From assembly GCA_903889565.1 (NCBI GenBank), contig CAISYC010000060.1, positions 1-64,000 on the forward strand: a DNA stretch of 64,000 nucleotides. The letters run 5' to 3'. Within the stretch, counting starts at the first letter, position 1, and every line of letters begins with the position of its first letter. Both the position numbers and the translations under genes were made by a program. Origin of the DNA: an uncultured beta proteobacterium. Lineage in GTDB: Bacteria; Pseudomonadota; Gammaproteobacteria; Burkholderiales; SG8-41. This document shows, one piece after another, positions 1-7,949 of this stretch. The notes beneath the pieces are model-generated. The model saw only the letters and a program-made list of their open reading frames with translations, did no database searches and was not told the DNA's origin.

Positions 1-55
1 AACTCGCGCGCCTTGCTACTGCCAACCCGCTGCAAAAACCTCTTTTCTCCCAAGC

Positions 56-129
56 TGGAGCGGGTGAAGGGAATCGAACCCTCGTCGTAAGCTTGGAAGG
101 CTTCTGCTCTACCATTGAGCTACACCCGC
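56..129 (-). tRNA. tRNA-Gly (TCC)
   Basis: Read on the minus strand, this 74-base stretch starts GCGGGTGTAGC and ends CCCGCTCCA. It forms a complete cloverleaf: a 7-bp acceptor stem, a D arm with AATGGTAGA, an anticodon loop CTTCCAA (anticodon TCC) and a T arm with GGTTCGATTCC. The 3' CCA is encoded. It lies 43 bp downstream of tRNA-Tyr and probably shares its transcript. In many proteobacteria this pair is followed by tRNA-Thr and tufB, which would lie beyond the window edge. Confidence 0.97.
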
Positions 130-172
130 GTCTCCGATAGAAAGTCAGTCTCCCGCAACCGCGTTAAATTAC

Positions 173-257
<85 letters not shown>

Positions 258-271
258 GAACGAAACCGAAC

Positions 272-300
272 ATTATCGCGATTTCTCCCATTGCTGTCAA
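272..300 (-). promoter_or_regulatory. sigma-70 promoter of the tRNA-Tyr/tRNA-Gly operon
   Basis: On the minus strand there is a perfect -35 TTGACA (300-295), a 17-base spacer and a -10 GATAAT (277-272, five of six consensus). The expected start point near 265 lies about 8 bases before the tRNA-Tyr 5' end. This is the best-matching promoter noticed in the window, as expected for a stable RNA operon. Confidence 0.85.
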
Positions 301-458
301 ACAGTTGGCAGAATAATTGCATAAGCCCTGCAATTCCCGACGAACCGGCTAAAGTTAATACTCGCTCGCCAAGTAATGTTGCAATGCAGCAATTCAATTA
401 GAATGCTCATCCAACGCGCAGTTTCCGCTTCCAAAGTCCAGCCAGCAGATTATTTTTA

Positions 459-1427
459 ATGATTAATTTTCATACGCTTATAAGATTCCTGCTGGTTTGC
501 CTGACGGCCACGACCACCGCCGCTGCCAGCCCCTACCCGAACCGGCCGATCCGCCTTGTCATCTCCTATTCTGCGGGTGGCCCGGTGGACATTGTCGGCC
601 GCCTCGCCGGCATGAAACTGGCGGAAAGTCTCGGGCAGCCCGTGGTCGCCGACAACCGGGCCGGCGCCAACGGCAATATCGCGACTGAAATCGTCGCCCG
701 CAGCACCCCAGATGGCTATACCCTGCTGGTCGGCTCCAACGGCTCGATCGCGATCAACCCCGGCCTCTACCGGGCCCTGCCGGTCGATCCGGTGCGAGAC
801 CTCGCGCCGGTGATCATGCTGGCCTCGAGCCCGCTCGCCTTGGTGGCGCATCCGTCAGTGGCATCCAATACGGTCAAGGAACTGATACAACAGGCGAAAG
901 CCAGACCAGGCAGCCTCAATTTCAGTTCCGCCGGCAATGGATCCTCGGCCCATCTCGCGGCCGAATTGTTCAAGAACCTCGCCGGCGTCGATCTTTCACA
1001 TATTCCATACAAGGGCGCCGCGCCCGCGTTGACCGATCTGGTCGCCGGCCAGGTGCAAATCATGTTCACGGGCGTATCGGCGACCCTGTCCTACATTCGC
1101 GGCGGCAAACTCAAGCCACTCGGCGTGACCGGTGACAAGCGCGTCGCCGTGCTGCCCGACGTGCCCGCGATTGGCGAAACCGTTACCGGCTATGAAGTAA
1201 TGACGTGGTACGGTGTCTTCGCCGCCGCGCAAACCCCGCCGCCCATACTCAACCTGCTCACCCGCACTCTGGCCGACGCCTCCGCGACGCGTGACATCCG
1301 CCAACGCCTTGGCGCACTCGGCGCAGAACCGGTCGGCCTGCCGCCGGAAAATTTTGCACCCTTGATCCGCCGGGAAATTGCCAAGTGGACGAAGGTGATA
1401 CGCGACGCCGGGATCAATCCGGAATAA
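459..1427 (+). CDS. Bug/TctC-family tripartite tricarboxylate receptor
   Basis: A 322-residue periplasmic substrate-binding protein of the Bug (TctC) family, which binds organic acids such as carboxylates. The N-terminus is a Sec signal peptide ending near TAAAS, followed by the family opening PYPNRPIRLVISYSAGGPVD. Other hallmarks are a DNRAGANGN block, DGYTLLVGSNG, the SAGNGSSAHLAAELF block and HIPYKGAAPAL. Length is typical (about 320). The ATG at 459 lacks a strong Shine-Dalgarno sequence. It stands alone, with the ThDP enzyme 92 bp downstream on the same strand. The ligand is unknown. Confidence 0.93.
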   Translation: MINFHTLIRFLLVCLTATTTAAASPYPNRPIRLVISYSAGGPVDIVGRLAGMKLAESLGQPVVADNRAGANGNIATEIVARSTPDGYTLLVGSNGSIAINPGLYRALPVDPVRDLAPVIMLASSPLALVAHPSVASNTVKELIQQAKARPGSLNFSSAGNGSSAHLAAELFKNLAGVDLSHIPYKGAAPALTDLVAGQVQIMFTGVSATLSYIRGGKLKPLGVTGDKRVAVLPDVPAIGETVTGYEVMTWYGVFAAAQTPPPILNLLTRTLADASATRDIRQRLGALGAEPVGLPPENFAPLIRREIAKWTKVIRDAGINPE

Positions 1428-1519
1428 AACGGCCACGGCTTGCCGCCATCAGCCACGCCACCTAGAATCCATCAGCGCATTACAAATCCAGGCGTGACAA
1501 CGCCAGCGAGGAGATCAGC

Positions 1520-3343
1520 ATGGACACATCCGACCGCAAAGCCGCGACCGCGACGCCGGCGGCGAATCGCAAGACCTGCAAGGGCGCAGAGATCATTGTC
1601 GATTACCTGATCAAGGAAAAAGTCCCTTACCTGTTCGGCGTCTGCGGCCACGGCAACATCGGCTTCCTCGACGCCGCCGCCAACGCGGCCGATCAAATCA
1701 AAACCATTTCCGTGCACCATGAGCAGGCCGCCGGCTATATGGCCGATGCCTATTACAAGGTCAAACATCAGCCGGTGGCCACCTATACCTCCTGCGGCCC
1801 CGGTTCGTGCAATCTGCCGGTCGCACTTGCCGGCGCGATGATGGACTCGTCGTCGTTTCTCGCCATCACCGGCAACGTGCCGACGACGCAGTTCAACCGC
1901 ATGCCGTTTCAGGAAACCGGTCGCTACTACCAGGGTGATTTTCCCTCGGTAATCCGGCCGCTGGTGAAAAAAAGTTTTCAGCCGACGCGCGTCGAAATGC
2001 TGCCGCTGGTGATGAAACAGGCCTTTGGTCTGCTGCGCACCGGCCGCCCCGGTCCGGTCAACATCGATGTCCCGTTGAATGTCTTTCAGGAAACCGCTGA
2101 CGTTGAGATTCCAACGCCCGATCCCTTGGTAATGCAACGCGCGCCCGGCGATCTCGATGCGCTCGATCAGGCACTCGACCTGCTGATCAATGCAAAGCGC
2201 CCGACCATACTCGTCGGTCAGGGCGGCTTGATTGGCGAAGCAACCGACGTGTTGCTTGAATTCCTGAAGCTATTGCGTATTCCGGTCGTCACCAGCCCCA
2301 ACGGCAAGGGCACGATAGACGAAACCAGCGAACTGTCGTTCGGCCCGATCGGCCGCAACGGCCCTTACGCCGCGAACGAAGCCGCACGCAATGCCGATGT
2401 GCTGCTCGCACTCGGCTGCAGCTTCGACGATCGCGCCACCAGCGCATGGATCAGCGGCTACACGCTGACGGTGCCGCCGACCAAATTGATCCAGATCGAC
2501 AACGATGCCTCCGAAATAGGCCGCAACTACCCCGCCTTCCTCGGCATATTGGGCGACGTGCGCGCCAGCCTCGAAGTGCTGCTGCGGCGCGCGAAAGAAA
2601 AACTCAAGTCACCGAAAACCTTCGACGACTGGACGACCAAGCTGCGCGACTGCAAAAAGATCTGGGACGATTACCAGAAACCCTTCGCCACTTCCGATGC
2701 GGTGCCGATCCGCCCCGAGCGCCTGCTCAGCGGTTTATCCAAAGTCATCCCGGAAAACGCGATATTCGCCACCGACGTCGGCGTGCATCACAATTGGGTG
2801 GTGCAACTGTGGAAAGCGCGTCGTCCGCGCCACCTGCTCCAATCGTGGGGCTTCGCGTCCATGGGCTTCGCCACCTGCGGCATCCTCGGCGCCAAACTCG
2901 CGCAACCGGAAAGCCCGGCGATCGCCGTTTGCGGCGACGGTTCGTTCATGATGACGCCACATATACTTGCCACCGCGGTCGAATACGACATCCCGGCGGT
3001 ATGGGTGGTGTGGAATAATTTCGGCTATTGCTCGATCCGCGACATGCAGCTCGGCATGTTCGGCCAGGAACTGGCGACCAGCTTCCAGCTCGACAAGACG
3101 AAAAAACTTTTCAGCACCGACTTTGTGATGCTCGCAAAATCGATGGGCGTCGATGGTGCGCTGGTGCAGCGCCCGGGCGATCTCGAAGGCGTGCTGGAAA
3201 CAGCGATCAAGGCCAACCGGCCTTATCTGGTCGAAGTGCAGGTCGATCGCGAAATCCGTCCGGTCGGTACCGGCACCTGGGAACTGCCGCCGATTCCGCA
3301 CGGCGAGCCGAACTTCCGCACGCTCGCCGGCCTCGACAAATAG
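1520..3343 (+). CDS. thiamine diphosphate-dependent enzyme, acetolactate synthase-like large subunit
   Basis: A 607-residue cytoplasmic ThDP enzyme with the three-domain acetohydroxyacid synthase/benzoylformate decarboxylase layout. The Pyr domain carries the catalytic glutamate in HHEQAAGYMADAY (E68). The middle domain has LLALGCSFDDRATSAW, and the PP domain has the cofactor motif CGDGSFMM (about residue 472) ending in NNFGY. An AGGAGATCAGC-like ribosome site precedes the ATG. No small regulatory subunit is adjacent, so a decarboxylase or another C-C bond enzyme is as likely as a biosynthetic acetolactate synthase. The S1/P1 nuclease follows 49 bp downstream. Confidence 0.9.
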   Translation: MDTSDRKAATATPAANRKTCKGAEIIVDYLIKEKVPYLFGVCGHGNIGFLDAAANAADQIKTISVHHEQAAGYMADAYYKVKHQPVATYTSCGPGSCNLPVALAGAMMDSSSFLAITGNVPTTQFNRMPFQETGRYYQGDFPSVIRPLVKKSFQPTRVEMLPLVMKQAFGLLRTGRPGPVNIDVPLNVFQETADVEIPTPDPLVMQRAPGDLDALDQALDLLINAKRPTILVGQGGLIGEATDVLLEFLKLLRIPVVTSPNGKGTIDETSELSFGPIGRNGPYAANEAARNADVLLALGCSFDDRATSAWISGYTLTVPPTKLIQIDNDASEIGRNYPAFLGILGDVRASLEVLLRRAKEKLKSPKTFDDWTTKLRDCKKIWDDYQKPFATSDAVPIRPERLLSGLSKVIPENAIFATDVGVHHNWVVQLWKARRPRHLLQSWGFASMGFATCGILGAKLAQPESPAIAVCGDGSFMMTPHILATAVEYDIPAVWVVWNNFGYCSIRDMQLGMFGQELATSFQLDKTKKLFSTDFVMLAKSMGVDGALVQRPGDLEGVLETAIKANRPYLVEVQVDREIRPVGTGTWELPPIPHGEPNFRTLAGLDK

Positions 3344-3392
3344 TATTCACTGCCCTGCCCCGCGCGGCGCAATCGGTCGCGCCGCAGCTGAT

Positions 3393-4367
3393 ATGCGGTT
3401 CATACTGCGGCTGATCCTGCCTTTTGCGCTGGCCTCGCTTATCGCAGCGGGTGGCGACGACGCGCACGCCTGGAGCATGGGCGGCCACCGCGTCACCGGC
3501 GTGATGGCCGCGCGCGATCTTGCAGTAACGTCGCCGCAAACAATTGCAACAATCGTCGCGCTGATGCAATCGCATCCGGCCGCCGCCGATTTCAATGCGC
3601 GCATGCGCGACGCCGGCGCGGCCCCGTCCGCACAAACCGAACGCCTGTTCGCCGAAATGGCGCAGTGGCCGGACGAAATCCGCCGCGGTCCGTTCAGGGA
3701 ATTTCATCGCGGCGAATGGCACACCGTCGAGATTCCCTATGCTGTCGCCGGCTACACAATCAACACCGAGCCGAAACGCATCGACGAGAATCTGCTGTGG
3801 GCCTGGCGCGAAAATACGCGCATCGCCGCCGACCCCGCTGCCGACCCCGCCGCGCGTGCGGTCGCCTTGTGCTGGGCGTTTCATCTGGTCGACGACCTGC
3901 AGCAGCCGCTGCATGCGATCAGCCTGTTCAGCGCCGCCTTTCCCGCCGGCGACCGCTACGGCAGCTTGTTCTGGGTGCGCCCGCCGGCCGGCGACGAAAC
4001 CGTCAGCCTGCATTACTTCTGGGACAGCGCCGTGCAGCGCACGCAAAACATGAGCGAGGTCATGCGCGCCGCCGGCCATTTGCTGGAAAGCCGGCCGCGC
4101 ACGGCGCTGGTCGAACTGCGCGAGCGTCCTTACGCCGGCGAATTCAGCTTCGAGCGATGGGCGCGCGACGAAAGCCATCCGCTTGCGATCACCGCCGCCT
4201 ACCAAAACGGCACACTGCCCGGCGCCGCGGAAAAAGCACTTGCACCGCGTCTGAGCGAAGCCTACGCCGCCGATGCGCACGCCCTCGCCGCCCGCCGCAT
4301 GGCGCTGGCCGCCTACCGCCTTGCCGACGTCCTGCGCGCCGTATTCCCTGCACAACGAACGCCATGA
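3393..4367 (+). CDS. S1/P1-type zinc nuclease, secreted
   Basis: A 324-residue exported protein of the S1/P1 nuclease family (trinuclear zinc single-strand nuclease/3'-nucleotidase; phospholipase C fold). The ATG at 3393 was chosen because it gives a short signal peptide ending DDAHA, directly before W27. In this family the mature N-terminal Trp is a zinc ligand, so the predicted cleavage fits. Further ligands are visible in WSMGGHRV (H32), FHLVDDLQQPLHA and SLHYFWDS. The usual HxxxDxHQPLH motif has D in place of one polar position. It sits between the ThDP enzyme and the repeat coiled coil. Confidence 0.87.
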   Translation: MRFILRLILPFALASLIAAGGDDAHAWSMGGHRVTGVMAARDLAVTSPQTIATIVALMQSHPAAADFNARMRDAGAAPSAQTERLFAEMAQWPDEIRRGPFREFHRGEWHTVEIPYAVAGYTINTEPKRIDENLLWAWRENTRIAADPAADPAARAVALCWAFHLVDDLQQPLHAISLFSAAFPAGDRYGSLFWVRPPAGDETVSLHYFWDSAVQRTQNMSEVMRAAGHLLESRPRTALVELRERPYAGEFSFERWARDESHPLAITAAYQNGTLPGAAEKALAPRLSEAYAADAHALAARRMALAAYRLADVLRAVFPAQRTP

Positions 4368-4433
4368 CGGTCTGCTAACCGCCGCGCAAACGCGGTATCC
4401 TAGCAACCCCGAACGCGCACGAATTCCAACGCC

Positions 4434-4898
4434 ATGCCGGCCAACATCAACGCTGAAGCGCAATCCACCGTCAGCGCGGAAGAATATTACGTACTGATGA
4501 CCGAGGTGCGCGACCTCAAGAACACCGTCGCCGCCCTGCGCAGCGCATTCGAGCAGGAAAAAATCGACAAGGAAAAGACGGTGCAGGCCGCCCACGCCGC
4601 GGCCGGCAGTGAAATCGCGCAATTGAAAGCGACCGCCGCCGCGCTGCGCGACACGCTCGAACAGGCGCGCATCGACCGCGACAAAAGCGTGCAGGACGCG
4701 GTAGTCGCCACCAATCATGAAATCGTGCAGCTGCGTGCCACCGCCGCGGCGCTGCGCGAAACACTCGAACTCGAACGTGCCGACAAGGCGCGCAGCGTGC
4801 AGGCGGCATTGCGCGATGCCGCCGACGAAATCCAGCAACTAAAATCCACCGTCGCCGCCCTGCGCGACGCGGTCGAGAGCAAGCGCGATGGCCGCTAA
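4434..4898 (+). CDS. coiled-coil protein of 36-residue tandem repeats
   Basis: A 154-residue acidic, helical protein with no recognised domain. After a 23-residue lead it consists of three and a half tandem copies of a 36-residue unit (24-59, 60-95, 96-131, 132-154), each with the core LKxTxAALRxxxExxxxDK. No signal peptide or membrane segment is visible, so it is probably a cytoplasmic rod. Its last 11 bases overlap the start of the GAF-GAF-cyclase gene, which implies translational coupling and perhaps a shared function in that signalling unit. The biochemical role is unknown. Confidence 0.8.
   Translation: MPANINAEAQSTVSAEEYYVLMTEVRDLKNTVAALRSAFEQEKIDKEKTVQAAHAAAGSEIAQLKATAAALRDTLEQARIDRDKSVQDAVVATNHEIVQLRATAAALRETLELERADKARSVQAALRDAADEIQQLKSTVAALRDAVESKRDGR
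4503..4895 (+). repeat. 108-bp tandem coding repeat (3.6 copies)
   Basis: In-frame tandem repeat inside the coiled-coil gene. Units start at 4503, 4611, 4719 and 4827; the last is 69 bp. Protein copies share E-[IV]-x-x-L-[KR]-x-T-x-A-A-L-R at their starts, while the DNA copies have diverged. This suggests old duplication with purifying selection on the heptad pattern. Confidence 0.8.
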
Positions 4899-7236
4899 AC
4901 CGAACAAACCGGCCGTGCCCGCGCGCGGCAAAACCGGCGACAAGCCGGCCGACAAACGCAATGGCAGCCGCGGCGGCGTACCGGGCGCGCGCGCCAGTCA
5001 CGATCGCCGGCTGCGCTTCGCCGAACTGCTGCTCGGCATCTCGCAAAAAATGTCCGGCATGGACACGCTCGACGAAGTACTGATCAGCCTGGTCGAAGTC
5101 ACCACCGCCGAACTGAAGGCCGAGCGCGGCACCCTGTTCCTCAACGATCCGGAAACCAATGAGTTGTATTCGCGCGTGGCGCAGGGCAATTCCTCGCGCG
5201 AAATCCGCCTGCTCAACAACAGCGGCATCGCCGGTCATGTATTTACCTCGGGCGCGGGGCTGATCATCGACGACGCCTATGCCGACGAACGCTTCAACCG
5301 CACCATCGACGAACAGACGGGTTTCATCACCAAAAGCATCCTCTGCGTGCCTATCATTACCGCTAAGGGCGACATCATCGGCGTCGCGCAGGTGCTGAAC
5401 AAGGCCGGCGGACGCTTCAACAAAGCCGACATGCAGCTTCTGATCGCGATGACCACGCAGGGCACGCTGGCATTGCAAAGCGCGCAATTCATCGAGCGCA
5501 TGAAAGCGATCCGCAAGCAGGAACTCGAATTCCTCGACATCGTCTCCGAGGTCACCTCCGACATCAAGATCGGCTCGCTGCTGCAGAAGGTGATGGGCGA
5601 AGCGACGCGCATGCTGAACGCCGAGCGCTCGACGCTGTTTCTCAACGACGAAAAAACCGGCGAGCTTTGGTCGGAGGTCGGTCAGGGTCTGGCCGCGATG
5701 CAGATCCGGCTGCCCAACCATGTCGGTATCGCCGGCGCGGTGTTCAGCTCCGGCAAGACCATCAATATTCCGTACGCCTACGCCGACCTGCGCTTCAACC
5801 CGGCGTTTGACAAGAAGACCGGCTATTTCACCCGCTCCATTCTGTGCGTGCCGATCGTCAACCAGCGCGGCATCATCATCGGCGTCACGCAAGTCCTCAA
5901 CAAGCGCGGCGGCCCCTTCACAGCCGAGGACGAATCGCGCCTCAAGGCGTTTACTGCGCAGATTTCGATCGCACTCGAGAACGCCAAACTGTTCGCCGAT
6001 GTGCAGAACATGAAGAACTACAACGAGTCGGTGCTCGAGTCGATGTCGAGCGGCGTGCTGACCCTCGACGAAGCCGAGAAGATCGTCACCTGCAACGCGG
6101 CCGGGCTGCGCATCCTGCGCGGCGGTGCGGCAGCCGTTTTGAACAAACACGCGGCGGAATTTTTCGCCGGCGCCAACGCCTGGCTGCTCGACAAGATCAA
6201 GCGCGTAACCGAGACGCAGCAGCAGGACGTGACCATGGATGCGGCGATGGAATTCGGTGGCGAACAGCTCTCTGCCAACGTCTCAATCACGCCGCTGATC
6301 AGCGTCGATCACAAGCGCCTCGGCAGCATGATCATGATCGAGGACATCTCGAGCGAAAAGCGCATGAAGTCGACGATGTCGCGCTACATGGACCCGTCGA
6401 TCGCCGAAGAGCTGCTCGCCGCCGGCGCCGAGGCGCTGGGTGGCCGCAGCGTGCCCGCCACCGTGCTTTTTTCCGATATCCGCGGCTTCACCACGCTGAC
6501 CGAGGAACTGGGCCCGCATGCGACAGTGTCGATGCTGAATGAATATTTCGAGATCATGGTCGAGTGCATCCAGAAGGAAGGCGGCATGCTCGACAAGTTC
6601 ATCGGCGACGCCATCATGGCGGCCTTCGGCATCCCGGTCGGCCACGATGACGACGAAGACCGCGCGGTGCGCGCCGCGATCGCGATGATCCGCAGTCTCG
6701 AGACTTGGAACGTGACGCGCGTCAACGACGGCAAAAAGCCGGTCAATATCGGCATCGGCTTGAACTCGGATGTAGTCGTCACCGGCAACATCGGCTCGAA
6801 GAAGCGCATGGACTACACCATCATCGGCGACGGCGTGAACCTCGCCGCGCGCCTCGAGTCGGCGTGCAAGCAGTATGCGGCGCGCATCCTGATCAGCGAA
6901 TTCACGCAGAAAAAACTGCGCGGCACCTACCGCATGCGCGAAATCGATCTGGTCGTCGTCAAGGGCAAAACCAAGCCGGTGTCGGTCTATGAGATCCTCG
7001 ACTATCACCGCGAGGAAACCTTTCCGCACCTGATGGATGTGGTCAATCAGTTCAACGACGGCATCGCCAAGTACCGCGCCGCGCGCTGGGATGCGGCGAT
7101 CGGCGCCTTCAAGGCGGCGCTGCGCCTGAATCCGCACGACAAGCTGTCAGAGATTTACATCGAACGCTGCGAAACGCTCAAGGCCAACCCGCCGCCCGGC
7201 AAATGGGACGGCGTGTGGGTGATGGAAGAGAAGTAG
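4888..7236 (+). CDS. GAF-GAF-PAS-like class III adenylate/guanylate cyclase
   Basis: A 782-residue soluble signalling enzyme. Two consecutive GAF domains occupy roughly residues 35-190 and 205-365, each ending with an ILCVPI and QVLNK pattern. A PAS-like segment (about 370-490) and a class III catalytic domain follow. The catalytic parts look intact: metal aspartates in FSDIRGFT (about 528-535) and DKFIGDAI (about 569-576), and the substrate/transition-state segment YTIIGDGVNLAARLE (about 645-657). A TPR-like C-terminal tail closes the protein. ATP versus GTP preference cannot be decided safely. It is coupled to the upstream repeat coiled coil and converges with the degenerate cyclase at 7247. 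Confidence 0.9.
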   Translation: MAAKPNKPAVPARGKTGDKPADKRNGSRGGVPGARASHDRRLRFAELLLGISQKMSGMDTLDEVLISLVEVTTAELKAERGTLFLNDPETNELYSRVAQGNSSREIRLLNNSGIAGHVFTSGAGLIIDDAYADERFNRTIDEQTGFITKSILCVPIITAKGDIIGVAQVLNKAGGRFNKADMQLLIAMTTQGTLALQSAQFIERMKAIRKQELEFLDIVSEVTSDIKIGSLLQKVMGEATRMLNAERSTLFLNDEKTGELWSEVGQGLAAMQIRLPNHVGIAGAVFSSGKTINIPYAYADLRFNPAFDKKTGYFTRSILCVPIVNQRGIIIGVTQVLNKRGGPFTAEDESRLKAFTAQISIALENAKLFADVQNMKNYNESVLESMSSGVLTLDEAEKIVTCNAAGLRILRGGAAAVLNKHAAEFFAGANAWLLDKIKRVTETQQQDVTMDAAMEFGGEQLSANVSITPLISVDHKRLGSMIMIEDISSEKRMKSTMSRYMDPSIAEELLAAGAEALGGRSVPATVLFSDIRGFTTLTEELGPHATVSMLNEYFEIMVECIQKEGGMLDKFIGDAIMAAFGIPVGHDDDEDRAVRAAIAMIRSLETWNVTRVNDGKKPVNIGIGLNSDVVVTGNIGSKKRMDYTIIGDGVNLAARLESACKQYAARILISEFTQKKLRGTYRMREIDLVVVKGKTKPVSVYEILDYHREETFPHLMDVVNQFNDGIAKYRAARWDAAIGAFKAALRLNPHDKLSEIYIERCETLKANPPPGKWDGVWVMEEK

Positions 7237-7246
7237 ATCGCCGGAT

Positions 7247-7852
7247 CTAGGTGAAGTCGAGCCGCGTGTCGAGCGGTACACCGTAGAGCGCAATCGGTTC
7301 TCGCCGCGCCACTTCCAGCGGCGGCAACTGCTCGGCCTCGATCGGATACTGACCGGCGGCCAGCGCATCGTAGACCGGTTTCGACATCACGAATTCGCCG
7401 GCGCGCGCGCGGTGCAACAACCGTTCCGCCACGCTCACCGCATCGCCGACGATCAGGCGGTGGGCAGGACCCTGGCCGCCGGTGGTGAGGCCGATCACCG
7501 CATTGCCGCTGTGGATGCCCATCGACGTTGCGGCCTGGATGCCGTATTCGGCCTGCCACGACTCTTCGACCACCGTAAACTTGCGCTGGATATCCTGCGC
7601 CGTCTGCACCGCGCGCACCGCGTGCGCTTCGCCGTCGAAGCCGGCGATCAGCGTGTCATTGACGACGTCAATCACAACGCCCTGAAACTGCTCGACCGCG
7701 ATGGTCACCAGCGCGAAAAATTCGGACAGCCGGGCGATGACGACGGCCGGATCGAGAATTTCCGAGATCCGTGTAAAACCGCGCGTTTCCACAAACAAAA
7801 TAACCAGCGGCGCGCGCGCCGGAACGCCGGAATCGGACCGCAATACAGACAT
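7247..7852 (-). CDS. degenerate class III cyclase homology domain protein
   Basis: A 201-residue protein that is essentially a single cyclase homology domain. The usual metal motif FSDIRGFT reads FVETRGFT, so the first metal Asp is Glu. The lysine of the KFIGD motif is missing (VVNDTLIAGF), and the NLAAR element reads VSVAER, keeping only the Arg. This points to a catalytically weak or inactive cyclase acting as a binding or regulatory module, though divergent activity is possible. Its end is only 10 bp from the end of the intact cyclase gene on the opposite strand. No strong ribosome site was noticed. Confidence 0.8.
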   Translation of the reverse strand: MSVLRSDSGVPARAPLVILFVETRGFTRISEILDPAVVIARLSEFFALVTIAVEQFQGVVIDVVNDTLIAGFDGEAHAVRAVQTAQDIQRKFTVVEESWQAEYGIQAATSMGIHSGNAVIGLTTGGQGPAHRLIVGDAVSVAERLLHRARAGEFVMSKPVYDALAAGQYPIEAEQLPPLEVARREPIALYGVPLDTRLDFT

Positions 7853-7949
7853 GTTCGGCCTTGCCCTGATTGATGTTTGTTCATTCTAGACCATGCCTGT
7901 CCCGCTCCCGGAAAAATTCGATGAACGGCAGGGCACGGCGGACACGCGG

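Noticed and set aside
3207-6150. two 540-codon minus-strand frames opposite the nuclease and cyclase genes
   Set aside because: Shadow frames: no signal, no motif, composition of reversed GC-rich codons.
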